A stretch of DNA of 64,000 nucleotides from Corynebacterium hylobatis (GTDB taxonomy: Bacteria > Actinomycetota > Actinomycetes > Mycobacteriales > Mycobacteriaceae). The translations under genes were made by a program, and so were the position numbers. The stretch spans positions 62,001-126,000 of the forward strand of contig NZ_RXHJ01000003.1 of assembly GCF_003955685.1 (NCBI RefSeq). The letters run 5' to 3'. Under the pieces are notes generated by a model, which saw only the letters and a list, made by a program, of their open reading frames with translations, had not been told where the DNA came from and did not search any database. Within the stretch, counting starts at the first letter, position 1. Every line of letters starts with the position of its first letter. Below are positions 1 through 8,846 of this stretch, one piece after another.

Positions 1-234
1 CCGGGAACAGTCGTGCAGACGCACCTGTTCCAGGACCGCGTCATGAGCCTCGATCAGGTAACCATCGCCGACGGCGCCACCCTGGCCGCCCACTCGGTGA
101 TGCTGCCGGCCGCCACCCTCGGCGCAGGAGCCACCGTCGGACCCGGTTCCCTGGTCATGCGCGGCGACCAGGTGCCCGCCAACACCGTCTGGCAGGGCAA
201 CCCGATCGAACCGTGGGGGAGCCTGTCCTCCTGA
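1..234 (+). CDS. C-terminal end of a left-handed beta-helix (hexapeptide-repeat) protein, probably a Pls/PosA-type NRPS-like enzyme (5' partial)
   Basis: The reading frame is open from the first base of the window and ends with TGA at 232-234, so only about 77 C-terminal residues are present. They show imperfect hexapeptide repeats (alternating small residues with A/V/L at every sixth position, for example TLGAGATVGPGS) followed by a closing segment VWQGNPIEPW. That ending is typical of the acyltransferase-like beta-helix at the C terminus of Pls/PosA-family NRPS-like proteins of corynebacteria. A simple hexapeptide acyltransferase or gamma-carbonic anhydrase remains possible, because the upstream domains lie outside the window. 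An inverted repeat follows the stop. Confidence 0.55.
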   Translation, partial: PGTVVQTHLFQDRVMSLDQVTIADGATLAAHSVMLPAATLGAGATVGPGSLVMRGDQVPANTVWQGNPIEPWGSLSS

Positions 235-244
235 GAGCAACGCA

Positions 245-285
245 AAGGCCCGCCCTCCCCGTTTGCACCGGGATGAGCGGGCCTT
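245..285. terminator. Bidirectional terminator between the beta-helix gene and ppk2
   Basis: A 9-bp perfect inverted repeat (AAGGCCCGC at 245-253, GCGGGCCTT at 277-285) encloses a 23-base loop that can form a smaller inner stem. It lies between two convergent stop codons (234 on plus, 307 on minus). The stem starts with A and ends with T residues on either strand, so it could serve both genes. Confidence 0.6.
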
Positions 286-306
286 CGTGCTGACATGGCT
301 GGGTGG

Positions 307-1206
307 CTAATCGCCGATCTGGTCGCGACCACGTTTGACGATGAGCGGGTCCGGATGCCCGACGACCTCGTGGTCCTTGTTGGTGTACTCGAACTTCGAC
401 AGGATGTAGCGCATGGCGTTGATGCGGGCGCGTTTCTTGTCATTCGACTTGATGGTCACCCACGGGGACTCGTCCGTGTCGGTGTAGCGGAACTGCTCCT
501 CCTTGGCGCGGGTGTAGTCGTCCCACTTGTCCAGGGAGGCGAGGTCCATCGGGGAGAGCTTCCACTGGCGCACCGGATCGACCTGGCGGATGGCGAAGCG
601 GGTGCGCTGTTCCTTCTGGGTCACGGAGAACCAGAACTTGGTCAGGGAGATCCCGGAGCCGAGGAGCATGTTCTCCAGCATGGGCACCTCGCGGAGGAAT
701 TCCGCGTGCTGCGACTCGGTGCAGAAGCCCATGACCCGCTCGACACCTGAACGGTTGTACCAGGAGCGGTCGAAGAATACGATGTCCCCGGCTGCAGGGA
801 AATGCGCGATATAGCGCTGGAAATACCACGAGGTGGACTCCTTGGGGGAGGGCTTCTCCAGGGCGATGGTACGGGCACCACGGGGGTTGAGGTGTTCGTT
901 GAAGCGCTTGATCGTGCCACCCTTACCGGCGGCGTCACGGCCCTCGAAGATGATGATATGGCGCTGGCCGGTCTCCTTGGTCCAGTTCTGCCACTTCAGC
1001 AGCTCAATCTGGAGGGCGCGCTTGATCTTCTCGTATTCGTCGCGTGACATGCGCTCGTCGTAGGGATAATTCTCCCGCCACGTCTCGATGGGGGTGCCGT
1101 CCGGGCGCAGCAGCACCGGATCATCTTCATCGGAATCGTCGACGATGTACCCGTCAGTCTTCGCCAGGTCAATGACGGGGAGTTCGTCGTCCTTGTGGTC
1201 AGCCAT
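307..1206 (-). CDS. ppk2: Polyphosphate kinase 2 (PPK2 family)
   Basis: A 299-residue cytosolic kinase that transfers phosphate between polyphosphate and nucleoside di- or monophosphates. The Walker A stretch FEGRDAAGKGGTIKR and the lid/Walker B stretch FFDRSWYNRSGVE are the hallmarks of the PPK2 fold, and the length matches class I single-domain enzymes. An ATG at 1224 is possible, but I chose ATG 1206. A -10 hexamer TAGACT (minus strand, 1214-1219) lies 7 bases upstream of it, so the transcript is probably leaderless and the upstream codons lie in the promoter. C. glutamicum has the same neighbourhood, ppk2 next to the porA/porH porins and groEL2. Confidence 0.93.
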   Translation of the reverse strand: MADHKDDELPVIDLAKTDGYIVDDSDEDDPVLLRPDGTPIETWRENYPYDERMSRDEYEKIKRALQIELLKWQNWTKETGQRHIIIFEGRDAAGKGGTIKRFNEHLNPRGARTIALEKPSPKESTSWYFQRYIAHFPAAGDIVFFDRSWYNRSGVERVMGFCTESQHAEFLREVPMLENMLLGSGISLTKFWFSVTQKEQRTRFAIRQVDPVRQWKLSPMDLASLDKWDDYTRAKEEQFRYTDTDESPWVTIKSNDKKRARINAMRYILSKFEYTNKDHEVVGHPDPLIVKRGRDQIGD

Positions 1207-1302
1207 GCGCCACAGTCTAGTCATGGAACACCCTAGCGTCGCGGCGAACCTGGCCGTGAGCCGGAAGTTCAGGGAACCGTCAACTTATGTTGGGAGAGGA
1301 AG

Positions 1303-1340
1303 AGCAGCAGGCCCCAGCCGTACGGCTGGGGCCTGCTGCT
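1303..1340 (-). terminator. Perfect 38-bp palindromic terminator after porA
   Basis: An 18-bp stem (1303-1320 against 1323-1340) is separated by only TA, making the whole element a perfect palindrome. It sits 25 bases past the porA-like stop codon. The minus-strand continuation is pyrimidine-rich (CTCTTCCTCTCC) rather than a pure T tract. The very stable stem fits a strongly expressed porin transcript. Confidence 0.75.
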
Positions 1341-1364
1341 TAGTCCGGTATTCCGACGTTGAAT

Positions 1365-1529
1365 CTAGTCGTCGCCGGCCATCTTGGAGGACAGACCATC
1401 CAGCTTGTTGAGCGCATCGAGCCAGTCTGCCGTCTCCTTGAGGATCCGGAAGAGCTCGCCGAAGACGCCAGTCGAAGACAGGTTGGCCCATGCCTCAGAG
1501 GAGGCGATAACGTTGGAAGAGAAATCCAT
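1365..1529 (-). CDS. porA: PorA-type small mycomembrane porin subunit
   Basis: A 54-residue peptide starting MDFSSNVIAS and ending SSKMAGDD, without a signal peptide, mostly predicted amphipathic helix. The family in Corynebacterium (PorA 45 aa, PorH 57 aa in C. glutamicum) forms a hetero-oligomeric outer-membrane (mycomembrane) channel from such short unprocessed peptides. The start is fixed by an AAGGAG Shine-Dalgarno (1537-1542, minus strand) 7 bases before the ATG. Direct sequence resemblance to PorA is weak. The call rests on size, acidity, position downstream of porH and the ppk2-porA-porH-groEL2 order. Confidence 0.7.
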   Translation of the reverse strand: MDFSSNVIASSEAWANLSSTGVFGELFRILKETADWLDALNKLDGLSSKMAGDD

Positions 1530-1615
1530 GGTAAATCTCCTTGAAGAATCTAGAAAGTAGACAGAGAATTTGACACCCTCAGAATGCTCTGGCACATCCC
1601 TGAGGAATAACTGCC

Positions 1616-1837
1616 TTAACCGAAGAGAGAGGAAGTAGTAGCCACGACGCTGTCCCATGCCTGAGCGGTCTCTGCAGCCAGGCCCGGGTAGTTCGAAGAG
1701 AATCCGACAGTGTTCGTGACGAAGTTCGGGAAACCGGTGATGGCGGCCCCGATGTTCTTGCCGAAGGTGACAAAGTCACCAATCTCCCAGATCGGGCTTG
1801 TCTCAGTTCCCCAAGGGCCCCAGAAAGGATTGCGCAT
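1616..1837 (-). CDS. porH: PorH-type small mycomembrane porin subunit
   Basis: A 73-residue peptide. The central segment GDFVTFGKNIGAAI matches the PorH pattern (C. glutamicum has G-x-x-x-TFG-x-NIG there), and the C-terminal half is Ser/Thr/Asn-rich helix with the LAAET-type segment of PorH. It is about 16 residues longer than C. glutamicum PorH because of a Trp/Pro-rich N terminus (FWGPWG). The start at ATG 1837 has a GAGGAG Shine-Dalgarno 7 bases upstream; the longer frame to 1897 would run through a 5'-UTR hairpin and is rejected. It is the first gene of a porH-porA operon, and its product should pair with PorA in the mycomembrane. Confidence 0.75.
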   Translation of the reverse strand: MRNPFWGPWGTETSPIWEIGDFVTFGKNIGAAITGFPNFVTNTVGFSSNYPGLAAETAQAWDSVVATTSSLFG

Positions 1838-2609
1838 GCGATTTCTCCTCAACCAATACCAGCCCGTGGGCTGGTCAAAATTCCAGTGGAGTGACACATT
1901 GAGGCGTCACAGGTGGATATTTTGTCACAATTTTCAGCTCTAGCAACCCCTAAGAAGAAGTTTCCTTAAAGAGCTTTCGCTCCCCCTCTCTCTCTGGGCC
2001 AATTTGCTGTCATGGACTCAAGACCCCCGCACCGTCCCGACCTGCAGAAAGGTCGATATTGCATAATGCACCCCAGCAAAGCGGGGACTGATGTCCGGTT
2101 TAAAATTTCCCGAGCGAATTTGTACTCACGATAAGAATTCAGGCAAGGCTTCCCTCAGTTGGGGGTGCTTTCTGCGGACACCTTCTCCCCCTCGACCCTG
2201 GAATTCCTCAGACAGGGAAAGCGTGAACGGGTGAAAACTCAGCGCCTAACATTCATTATCGGCGGAAGGCAGAGAACACCCCTCAGGCGGGTGATCAGCA
2301 GAACCAAGCAGCTTCCCACTGCCGCACCCCGCACTGGTACCGGTGACGAATCAGAGCGCACCCGCATTCTGTCCAACAGAGTTCAACTGCACCGCAACCC
2401 TCAGACACCAGAGACATGCGCTGTAGACAGGGCACCGCAGGTGGCGGAATAGTGCCACCCCTGGGGTCGCCATGACTTAACGGCGCTACAGGTGGGCACC
2501 GCACGTCGTGACAGAAGCATCAGAGATTACCTGCCTGACGAACCCGACCATCCCCACCCCGCCGACCCATCGGGCGAACCAGTCGCCTTTCCCCACCCTG
2601 GAAAGAAAA
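1838..2609. other. 772-bp intergenic region upstream of porH without a recognisable gene
   Basis: No frame here shows coding-like composition or a recognisable product. The part near porH (about 1880-2160) is unusually AT-rich for this genome and must carry the porin promoter. Three GTGAC/GTCAC boxes lie at 1891-1895, 1906-1910 and 1925-1929 and may be regulator sites. A separate conserved porin-type peptide could hide here, but I see none with a good Shine-Dalgarno. Confidence 0.5.
1858..1875 (-). promoter_or_regulatory. 5'-UTR hairpin directly upstream of the porH Shine-Dalgarno
   Basis: ACCAGCCC at 1858-1865 and GGGCTGGT at 1868-1875 form an inverted repeat ending 8 bases before the GAGGAG site. 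If transcription starts farther upstream, this hairpin would sit at the ribosome-binding region and could stabilise the mRNA or tune translation. Confidence 0.45.
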
Positions 2610-2642
2610 CTATCCGGGAATCTGCCTGAGATTCCCGGATAG
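2610..2642 (-). terminator. Intrinsic terminator of groEL2
   Basis: A perfect 14-bp stem (2610-2623 with 2629-2642) with a 5-base loop is followed on the minus strand by GTTTTCTTTC. It lies 41 bases after the groEL2 stop codon. This is a textbook Rho-independent terminator. Confidence 0.92.
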
Positions 2643-2683
2643 CGTCAGAGTCGGCATGGAGGACCAATGCCGGCAGCTTGAGA

Positions 2684-4348
<1,665 letters not shown>

Positions 4349-4444
4349 TTATCAGGACGACACTCGGCGTCTGCGCTCCAGCGGGCGCCCGCGACGGCAC
4401 GGTCGGTGAGTGTGAACCAACCTCACCCGCTGAAGTCATCGTTT

Positions 4445-4471
4445 CTGGCACTCGAATGAATCAAGTGCTAA
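4445..4471 (-). promoter_or_regulatory. CIRCE operator 1 (HrcA site) upstream of groEL2
   Basis: CTGGCACTC, nine bases, then AAGTGCTAA matches the HrcA operator consensus TTAGCACTC-N9-GAGTGCTAA with three mismatches. It lies about 120 bases upstream of the groEL2 start codon. Confidence 0.85.
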
Positions 4472-4480
4472 GTCCCTTTT

Positions 4481-4507
4481 CTAGCACTCACCGGCCTGGA
4501 GTGCAAT
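4481..4507 (-). promoter_or_regulatory. CIRCE operator 2 (HrcA site) upstream of groEL2
   Basis: CTAGCACTC, nine bases, then GAGTGCAAT matches the CIRCE consensus with three mismatches. The two operators are spaced 36 bp start to start, so two HrcA dimers could bind about three and a half helical turns apart. Confidence 0.85.
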
Positions 4508-4526
4508 GTCAGGGTCCGGGTCCGTG

Positions 4527-4838
4527 TCAGATACCGGTGGCACCGAGGGAATAGGGGTCGGCGATCCAGAACCACAGCACGAGGGCGACGATCAGCGCCA
4601 TGGCTGCAACTGCGGTGGCCGCGGCGATGAGGAACCTGTAGCGGCGACGCCGGTTGCCCTCCAGGTGCTCCCCGTGGAGGGTCTGCTCCCGGCGGACGAT
4701 CTCCTCCCGGGTCCCGTCCATCGAGGCGATGTGCGCCTCCACGCGGGGGCCCTCACCGCTGATCCCCGGGCCGGCGGTGAATTCGGGGCGGGCAAAGCCC
4801 CCCGGCATGCCCGGGTGCGGGTTGTTGAGGTTGCTCAC
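4527..4838 (-). CDS. Small single-pass membrane protein, last gene of the tubulin/vWA/GTPase operon
   Basis: A 103-residue protein with no family that I recognise. The N-terminal half is hydrophilic (NNPHPGMPGGF, then a charged helix ending in GNRRRRYRF), followed by one transmembrane helix (about residues 70-92) and a short tail. The Arg cluster just before the helix predicts a cytosolic N terminus. The start is GTG 4838: it overlaps the TGA of the GTPase gene as GTGA and has a GGAG Shine-Dalgarno, which indicates translational coupling. It may be the membrane anchor or partner of the upstream GTPase. No terminator was found between it and the groEL2 promoter. Confidence 0.75.
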   Translation of the reverse strand: MSNLNNPHPGMPGGFARPEFTAGPGISGEGPRVEAHIASMDGTREEIVRREQTLHGEHLEGNRRRRYRFLIAAATAVAAMALIVALVLWFWIADPYSLGATGI

Positions 4839-5950
4839 TGAAACTCTCCTGTCCTGGCGGAGCCGTCGAAAAGCCCATGTGCGGAGAAGACCTGCCGCAG
4901 CGGGTCCATGCATCGGAAGGGGGCGATGCCGGCGCGGCTGACGCGGTCCCCCTCCGGGGAGGCACCCAACGCGGAGACCGCGAAGCACTGGTACCGGTAG
5001 GCCTCGGTGCCGAACAGTGGGGTCTGCAGCTGGTTGATCATCTGGGTCGCGTCCAGGCACTGCAGCAGGCTGCTCACCTCCAGGTGGAGGAGATAGCTGT
5101 TGTCCCCGTCGAAGGGCTCATCCAGTGCGGCACTCTCCCGGCGGAAGGAGGCGCCGTAGTTACCCATGACCCGCTGCCAGTTCACCGCGTTCGGCCCGTC
5201 GGCGAAGTGGTGGGCCTGGTTGACCTCGGCCAGCCGCTGCATGACGTCGAATTTGGACAGGCACAGCGCGATGTCGGTGCGGTGCTCGGAGCCCAGCACG
5301 CGGAGGACGTTCTGCAGCACGACCGTCGGGTCATCTGCCCCGACCTCGTGAATGGGGACGGATCCCTCGAGCAGCTGGCGGATACGCGGCACCGCCATCG
5401 GGTCGAAGAGGAAGAGAATCCGGTCCGCGAAACGGAAGAAACTCAGATCCTCCTGCCTCTCATCGAAGTTCTCCTCCTTGAGGTCCTCACCCGCGACGTC
5501 GCGGATGACCACGAAGATCTTCTGCAGTTCACCGTCCCGGCGATGCATGCCGACGTCGAAGATCAGCGGTCGGTCCTGGTGTGCATCCGCGGAAGCCGCC
5601 GGCGGGGTCGGCGGCAGCAGCCCCATCTTCTCGAAGAGCGGCTTCTCGTAGCGCTCCGTGTAGGTGCGGCGGGTGTGTTCATCCGCATAGCGGAAGGTGC
5701 CGTGGTTGGTGATGACCAGCCGTTCCAGCAGCTTGACCACCACCGCGATGTACAGGCTCTTGCCGGAGGTGCGTGCACCGGCCATGGCGAAGGTGAGCGT
5801 CCCCGAACCCTGCCACCCTTCCGGGAGCAGGTAATCCTCCCGCTGGGAGGGCGTGAGGAAGGGGGATGCCGGCGCCATGGGATCCGGCATCTCCTGGAAG
5901 GTGTAGGGGCAGCGGGTGGGAAGCTTGCCCGGGTAGGTATCTGTCGCCAT
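4835..5950 (-). CDS. P-loop GTPase of the tubulin-like/vWA system (double-GTPase/TRAFAC-like)
   Basis: A 371-residue cytosolic protein. Walker A/G1 is GARTSGKS (about residues 58-65), G3 is DVAG within VVIRDVAGEDL (about residue 150), and G4 is SKFD within ALCLSKFDVM (about residue 230), a Ser-for-Asn variant of NKxD. The spacing fits the divergent GTPases found with GAP1 and vWA genes in predicted bacterial conflict or membrane-remodelling systems. It follows the cytosolic vWA gene with a 3-base gap and overlaps the next gene. The C terminus reads ARTGEFQ, close to the tails of two other operon proteins. The substrate is unknown; GTP is inferred from G4, and ATP cannot be ruled out. Confidence 0.78.
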   Translation of the reverse strand: MATDTYPGKLPTRCPYTFQEMPDPMAPASPFLTPSQREDYLLPEGWQGSGTLTFAMAGARTSGKSLYIAVVVKLLERLVITNHGTFRYADEHTRRTYTERYEKPLFEKMGLLPPTPPAASADAHQDRPLIFDVGMHRRDGELQKIFVVIRDVAGEDLKEENFDERQEDLSFFRFADRILFLFDPMAVPRIRQLLEGSVPIHEVGADDPTVVLQNVLRVLGSEHRTDIALCLSKFDVMQRLAEVNQAHHFADGPNAVNWQRVMGNYGASFRRESAALDEPFDGDNSYLLHLEVSSLLQCLDATQMINQLQTPLFGTEAYRYQCFAVSALGASPEGDRVSRAGIAPFRCMDPLRQVFSAHGLFDGSARTGEFQ

Positions 5951-5953
5951 CTT

Positions 5954-6901
5954 CTATTTCTCCCCCTGGGTGAGGGTGTCGAACATCGTTCGGGTCGGCA
6001 CCGCCAGTTCCATGGAGTTCTGCTCCAGCACGGCGGTGATCAGGGATTCATCAAAAACAGTGGAGGTGTGTCCCGCGGAGGCGGCGGGTCGGCGTGGGGT
6101 GAGCAGATGCACCACACCGCCACGGGCCGTGACCTCCGCCGGCAGATCGTCCGAGATGACCACGAGGGCGAACTCGGGGTCGAGGCTGCCCAGGTCCCGA
6201 CTCCAGCCGACCTCCTTGAAGAGGAAGTCCCGGGCGGCCAGCTGGCGGACGGCCTCCGGTCCAGGGAGTACCTCCAGGGGGTCCGCGGCGCTGCTGGTGG
6301 CCAGGTGCAGGACCCGGTCACCGCTGTTGGTGGACAGGACTCCTGCCGCGAAGGTGCACATCGCCTCGAAGGTCCGCCTGTCCATGCTCAGGGGCATGGA
6401 GGAGGAGACGTCGACGATCACGACCACGTCCCGCCGTTTCCCCTCCGGGAGACTGTCCCGCTCGATGGAGCGGCGCAACGCAGAACGCACACCTGCAGAA
6501 TATTCATCGAGGGTGGTGTCGCTCGTGGTCTCCGCCACGATAAGCCGGACCTGGTCCTCCGTGGGCAGGATCACCGCGACGGGGAAGGAGCGCAGTCCCC
6601 CGACCTCGAAGGTGGGGAACTCGATACGGGTCCCCTCCCCCTGCTCCGGCGTGACATGCAGGGTCACGAACAGTTTCGTGCCGGTGGGGAAATAGGAGTG
6701 CCCGTAACCCGGGCTGACCGTGACCTCAGTGGTTTCCCGCGGATTGCGGATCGCCACCTTCGAGCCCCGGCGCTTGGATTCCATGTGCGGGACATCCACC
6801 TCGAAATCGAGTCCGCCGCTCAGCTCAACCTGGAGCTGGCCGGTGAAGGTGGGCCCCTCCAGGTCGTGGGCCTGTCCCGCGCTCAGACGGATACTATGCA
6901 T
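5954..6901 (-). CDS. Cytosolic von Willebrand A domain protein
   Basis: A 315-residue protein without signal peptide or TM helix. Residues 1 to about 155 look like a beta-sandwich (alternating hydrophobic strands, G/P turns). The C-terminal half is a vWA domain: VVVIVDVSSSM carries an intact MIDAS DxSxS, and VVISDD supplies the later acidic position. vWA domains with an intact MIDAS bind ligands through a metal ion and act as scaffolds next to NTPases. Its ATG lies inside the end of the GAP1-like gene (8-base overlap), and it is followed at once by the GTPase. It is the second vWA protein of this operon and the only soluble one. Confidence 0.82.
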   Translation of the reverse strand: MHSIRLSAGQAHDLEGPTFTGQLQVELSGGLDFEVDVPHMESKRRGSKVAIRNPRETTEVTVSPGYGHSYFPTGTKLFVTLHVTPEQGEGTRIEFPTFEVGGLRSFPVAVILPTEDQVRLIVAETTSDTTLDEYSAGVRSALRRSIERDSLPEGKRRDVVVIVDVSSSMPLSMDRRTFEAMCTFAAGVLSTNSGDRVLHLATSSAADPLEVLPGPEAVRQLAARDFLFKEVGWSRDLGSLDPEFALVVISDDLPAEVTARGGVVHLLTPRRPAASAGHTSTVFDESLITAVLEQNSMELAVPTRTMFDTLTQGEK

Positions 6902-8846
6902 CGGTTCCTGCTCTTTCAGTTCTGTCCATCTCGTTGACTATTCCCCTGGCCACAGTGGCGAGGATCTGGCGTACGGCCGGGTCCACGTTGCGCATCTCCT
7001 GCGGGTCCAGGTGTCTGCGGACCTCATTCATCACCACCATGAGCGTCCCGGAGCTGAATTCTGCGCTGAGGATATCCTGCTGTGCGATACGCCTGCCGTG
7101 CTTCTCCAGGCCGGGGTGGTCGATACTGCCCTGCGTGACATACTTATCCACTGCCTCCAGGGTCAGATCGGCGAGGTGTCCCCGGAGGGCACGGTCCCGG
7201 TCCCGGTCCCCGGTGATAACCGGTCGGGCGCTGATGAACATGTTCACCGTGTAGTACACACGGAGCAGATCGAGGGTGTAGTTCCGGCTGCTGTCGGAGA
7301 CGAACCTGTCCTCGACCAGACCCTGCAGAATCCCCGGCACCTGCGGTTTTGCCAGCCAGTCCATCATGTCCCTGATGTTCTGCGAGGACCCCAGCTGCAG
7401 GAAGGCACGTTCACCGCGCCGTTGAATGGCGTAGAGCTTCTCCTTCCGGTCCTGTCCGGCAAGATCCAGCAGAGTCTGCAGTTCCGCATGCGCGTTGAAA
7501 GGTAGGGATGCCTTGTGCCCGCCCCGGAAGGAATCGGTCATGTTGAACAGGTCCCGGAACCCGCGGTCCCGGACGGTCTCAGGTTCCACTAGGCCGGTGG
7601 CCAACAGGAAGTTCAGGTAACCGATCAGGACCTCGGTCGGCTGTGTGCCCAGTTCCCGGATGCCCGCCTGGGCTGCATCCGCCAGGCGGTAATAATCGTG
7701 TTCGGCAAGGTCAGCCCGCCCCAGCACCGGCCAGGCGTGGTTCTCCAGTACAAGCTGCGGTCGCTTGATCACCTGCTGGACCAGCTCCACATCCAGATTC
7801 CGCGCAGCCCCGGCAGCGGCGTCACCTGAGTCCAGGTGCTGCTTTGCGACGTCCGCCAGTCCCTCCGCGAACAGCCCCGGTCGACGCTTCACCAGCCCTG
7901 CCAGCCCATCGCCGAATCTGGGCTCGGCAGGGTTGCCTGCAGCGGGCTCCCCGGCGAGAAACTCCACCACCTGCAACGGCGAGAGGCCGACGGTGAACAC
8001 CCCCCTGGTCAGTTCCGACCAGAGGGATCCGGGTTGCGCCTCCCGGGTCCGGGGATCGGCCGGATCAATGACGGTGATGCCTTCCAGACGTTTCAGCGCA
8101 TCCTTGTCGGTGGCGGGCACCACAACCACCGGATGTTCCTGTCCCGGCAGCGGGGCAGGCAGCGCCGCGGCGCGTTCGAAGGTGGTGAAGCGGAGGAGCC
8201 GACGGGCCTCATCCGGGGACAGCGTCGACGACAGCGCCTGCAGCCAGTAGACGGCCTCGTTGGCGTTCTTGACCATCAGCACCGGTGTCGTCGTGCCCCC
8301 GCTGAGGACATCCTGGAGGCGGTAGAGCGCCCCGGTCCGGTCACCGAGCATGGTGGTGACCATCATCCACGCCACCGCGAGGTCCGTCAGCGGACCCGGC
8401 CGGGGCTCCTGCAGGTCCCGGGGCAGGGTGACCGCGTTGACTGACGCGATGCGAAAAGGGGTGAGCAGGTCCTCGGAACGGTACAGGTTGATGGGGTAGG
8501 TGGCCGCGAGCGGGCGGCTCAGATCGTGGTCGATGAACGCGTGGGTGAAGACATTGCCCGGTCGACCGGTCGCGTCCTTGCCGGCCGGGACCGACTGCAT
8601 GCACAGCCCCCTGTCCCCCAGCGGGAGATATTCGAAGCGGCGGGGCAGCTCCGCGATCTCAGCTGCCCCGATGAAATCATCGAAGGACTGCGTCGGGACC
8701 ATGCTGGTCGGGGCGTGCTCGGCCACCACCTGTTCATCGGGCAGGTCGGCGTTGATCGAGGGACCGGTGGTCCAGCCGCCGCCACCTGCCTGATTGCGGA
8801 AGGAGGCGTAGGTGACGTGCGACCAGCGTCGCCGTGGAGCTGTCAC
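6894..8846 (-). CDS. GAP1-like (GTPase-associated protein 1) protein
   Basis: A 650-residue soluble protein. The N terminus (SHVTYASFRNQAGGGGW, then RPGNVFTHAFI and YPINLYRSEDL) resembles the GAP1-N2 domain that is recurrently coded next to divergent GTPases in bacterial NTP-dependent systems. The rest is mostly helical and may correspond to the GAP1 middle and C-terminal domains. I chose GTG 8846 because it overlaps the stop of the previous gene as GTGA and has a GGAG site 5 bases upstream; a longer frame from 8876 would begin inside the previous gene. The name reflects genomic association with GTPases and does not prove GTPase-activating function. The family call is from memory of the sequence pattern. 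Confidence 0.68.
   Translation of the reverse strand: MTAPRRRWSHVTYASFRNQAGGGGWTTGPSINADLPDEQVVAEHAPTSMVPTQSFDDFIGAAEIAELPRRFEYLPLGDRGLCMQSVPAGKDATGRPGNVFTHAFIDHDLSRPLAATYPINLYRSEDLLTPFRIASVNAVTLPRDLQEPRPGPLTDLAVAWMMVTTMLGDRTGALYRLQDVLSGGTTTPVLMVKNANEAVYWLQALSSTLSPDEARRLLRFTTFERAAALPAPLPGQEHPVVVVPATDKDALKRLEGITVIDPADPRTREAQPGSLWSELTRGVFTVGLSPLQVVEFLAGEPAAGNPAEPRFGDGLAGLVKRRPGLFAEGLADVAKQHLDSGDAAAGAARNLDVELVQQVIKRPQLVLENHAWPVLGRADLAEHDYYRLADAAQAGIRELGTQPTEVLIGYLNFLLATGLVEPETVRDRGFRDLFNMTDSFRGGHKASLPFNAHAELQTLLDLAGQDRKEKLYAIQRRGERAFLQLGSSQNIRDMMDWLAKPQVPGILQGLVEDRFVSDSSRNYTLDLLRVYYTVNMFISARPVITGDRDRDRALRGHLADLTLEAVDKYVTQGSIDHPGLEKHGRRIAQQDILSAEFSSGTLMVVMNEVRRHLDPQEMRNVDPAVRQILATVARGIVNEMDRTERAGTDA

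Noticed and set aside
2159..2452. 97-codon open frame on the plus strand in the porH-groEL2 gap
   Set aside because: No Shine-Dalgarno or leaderless promoter, mixed composition with stop-free chance length, and no recognisable pattern.
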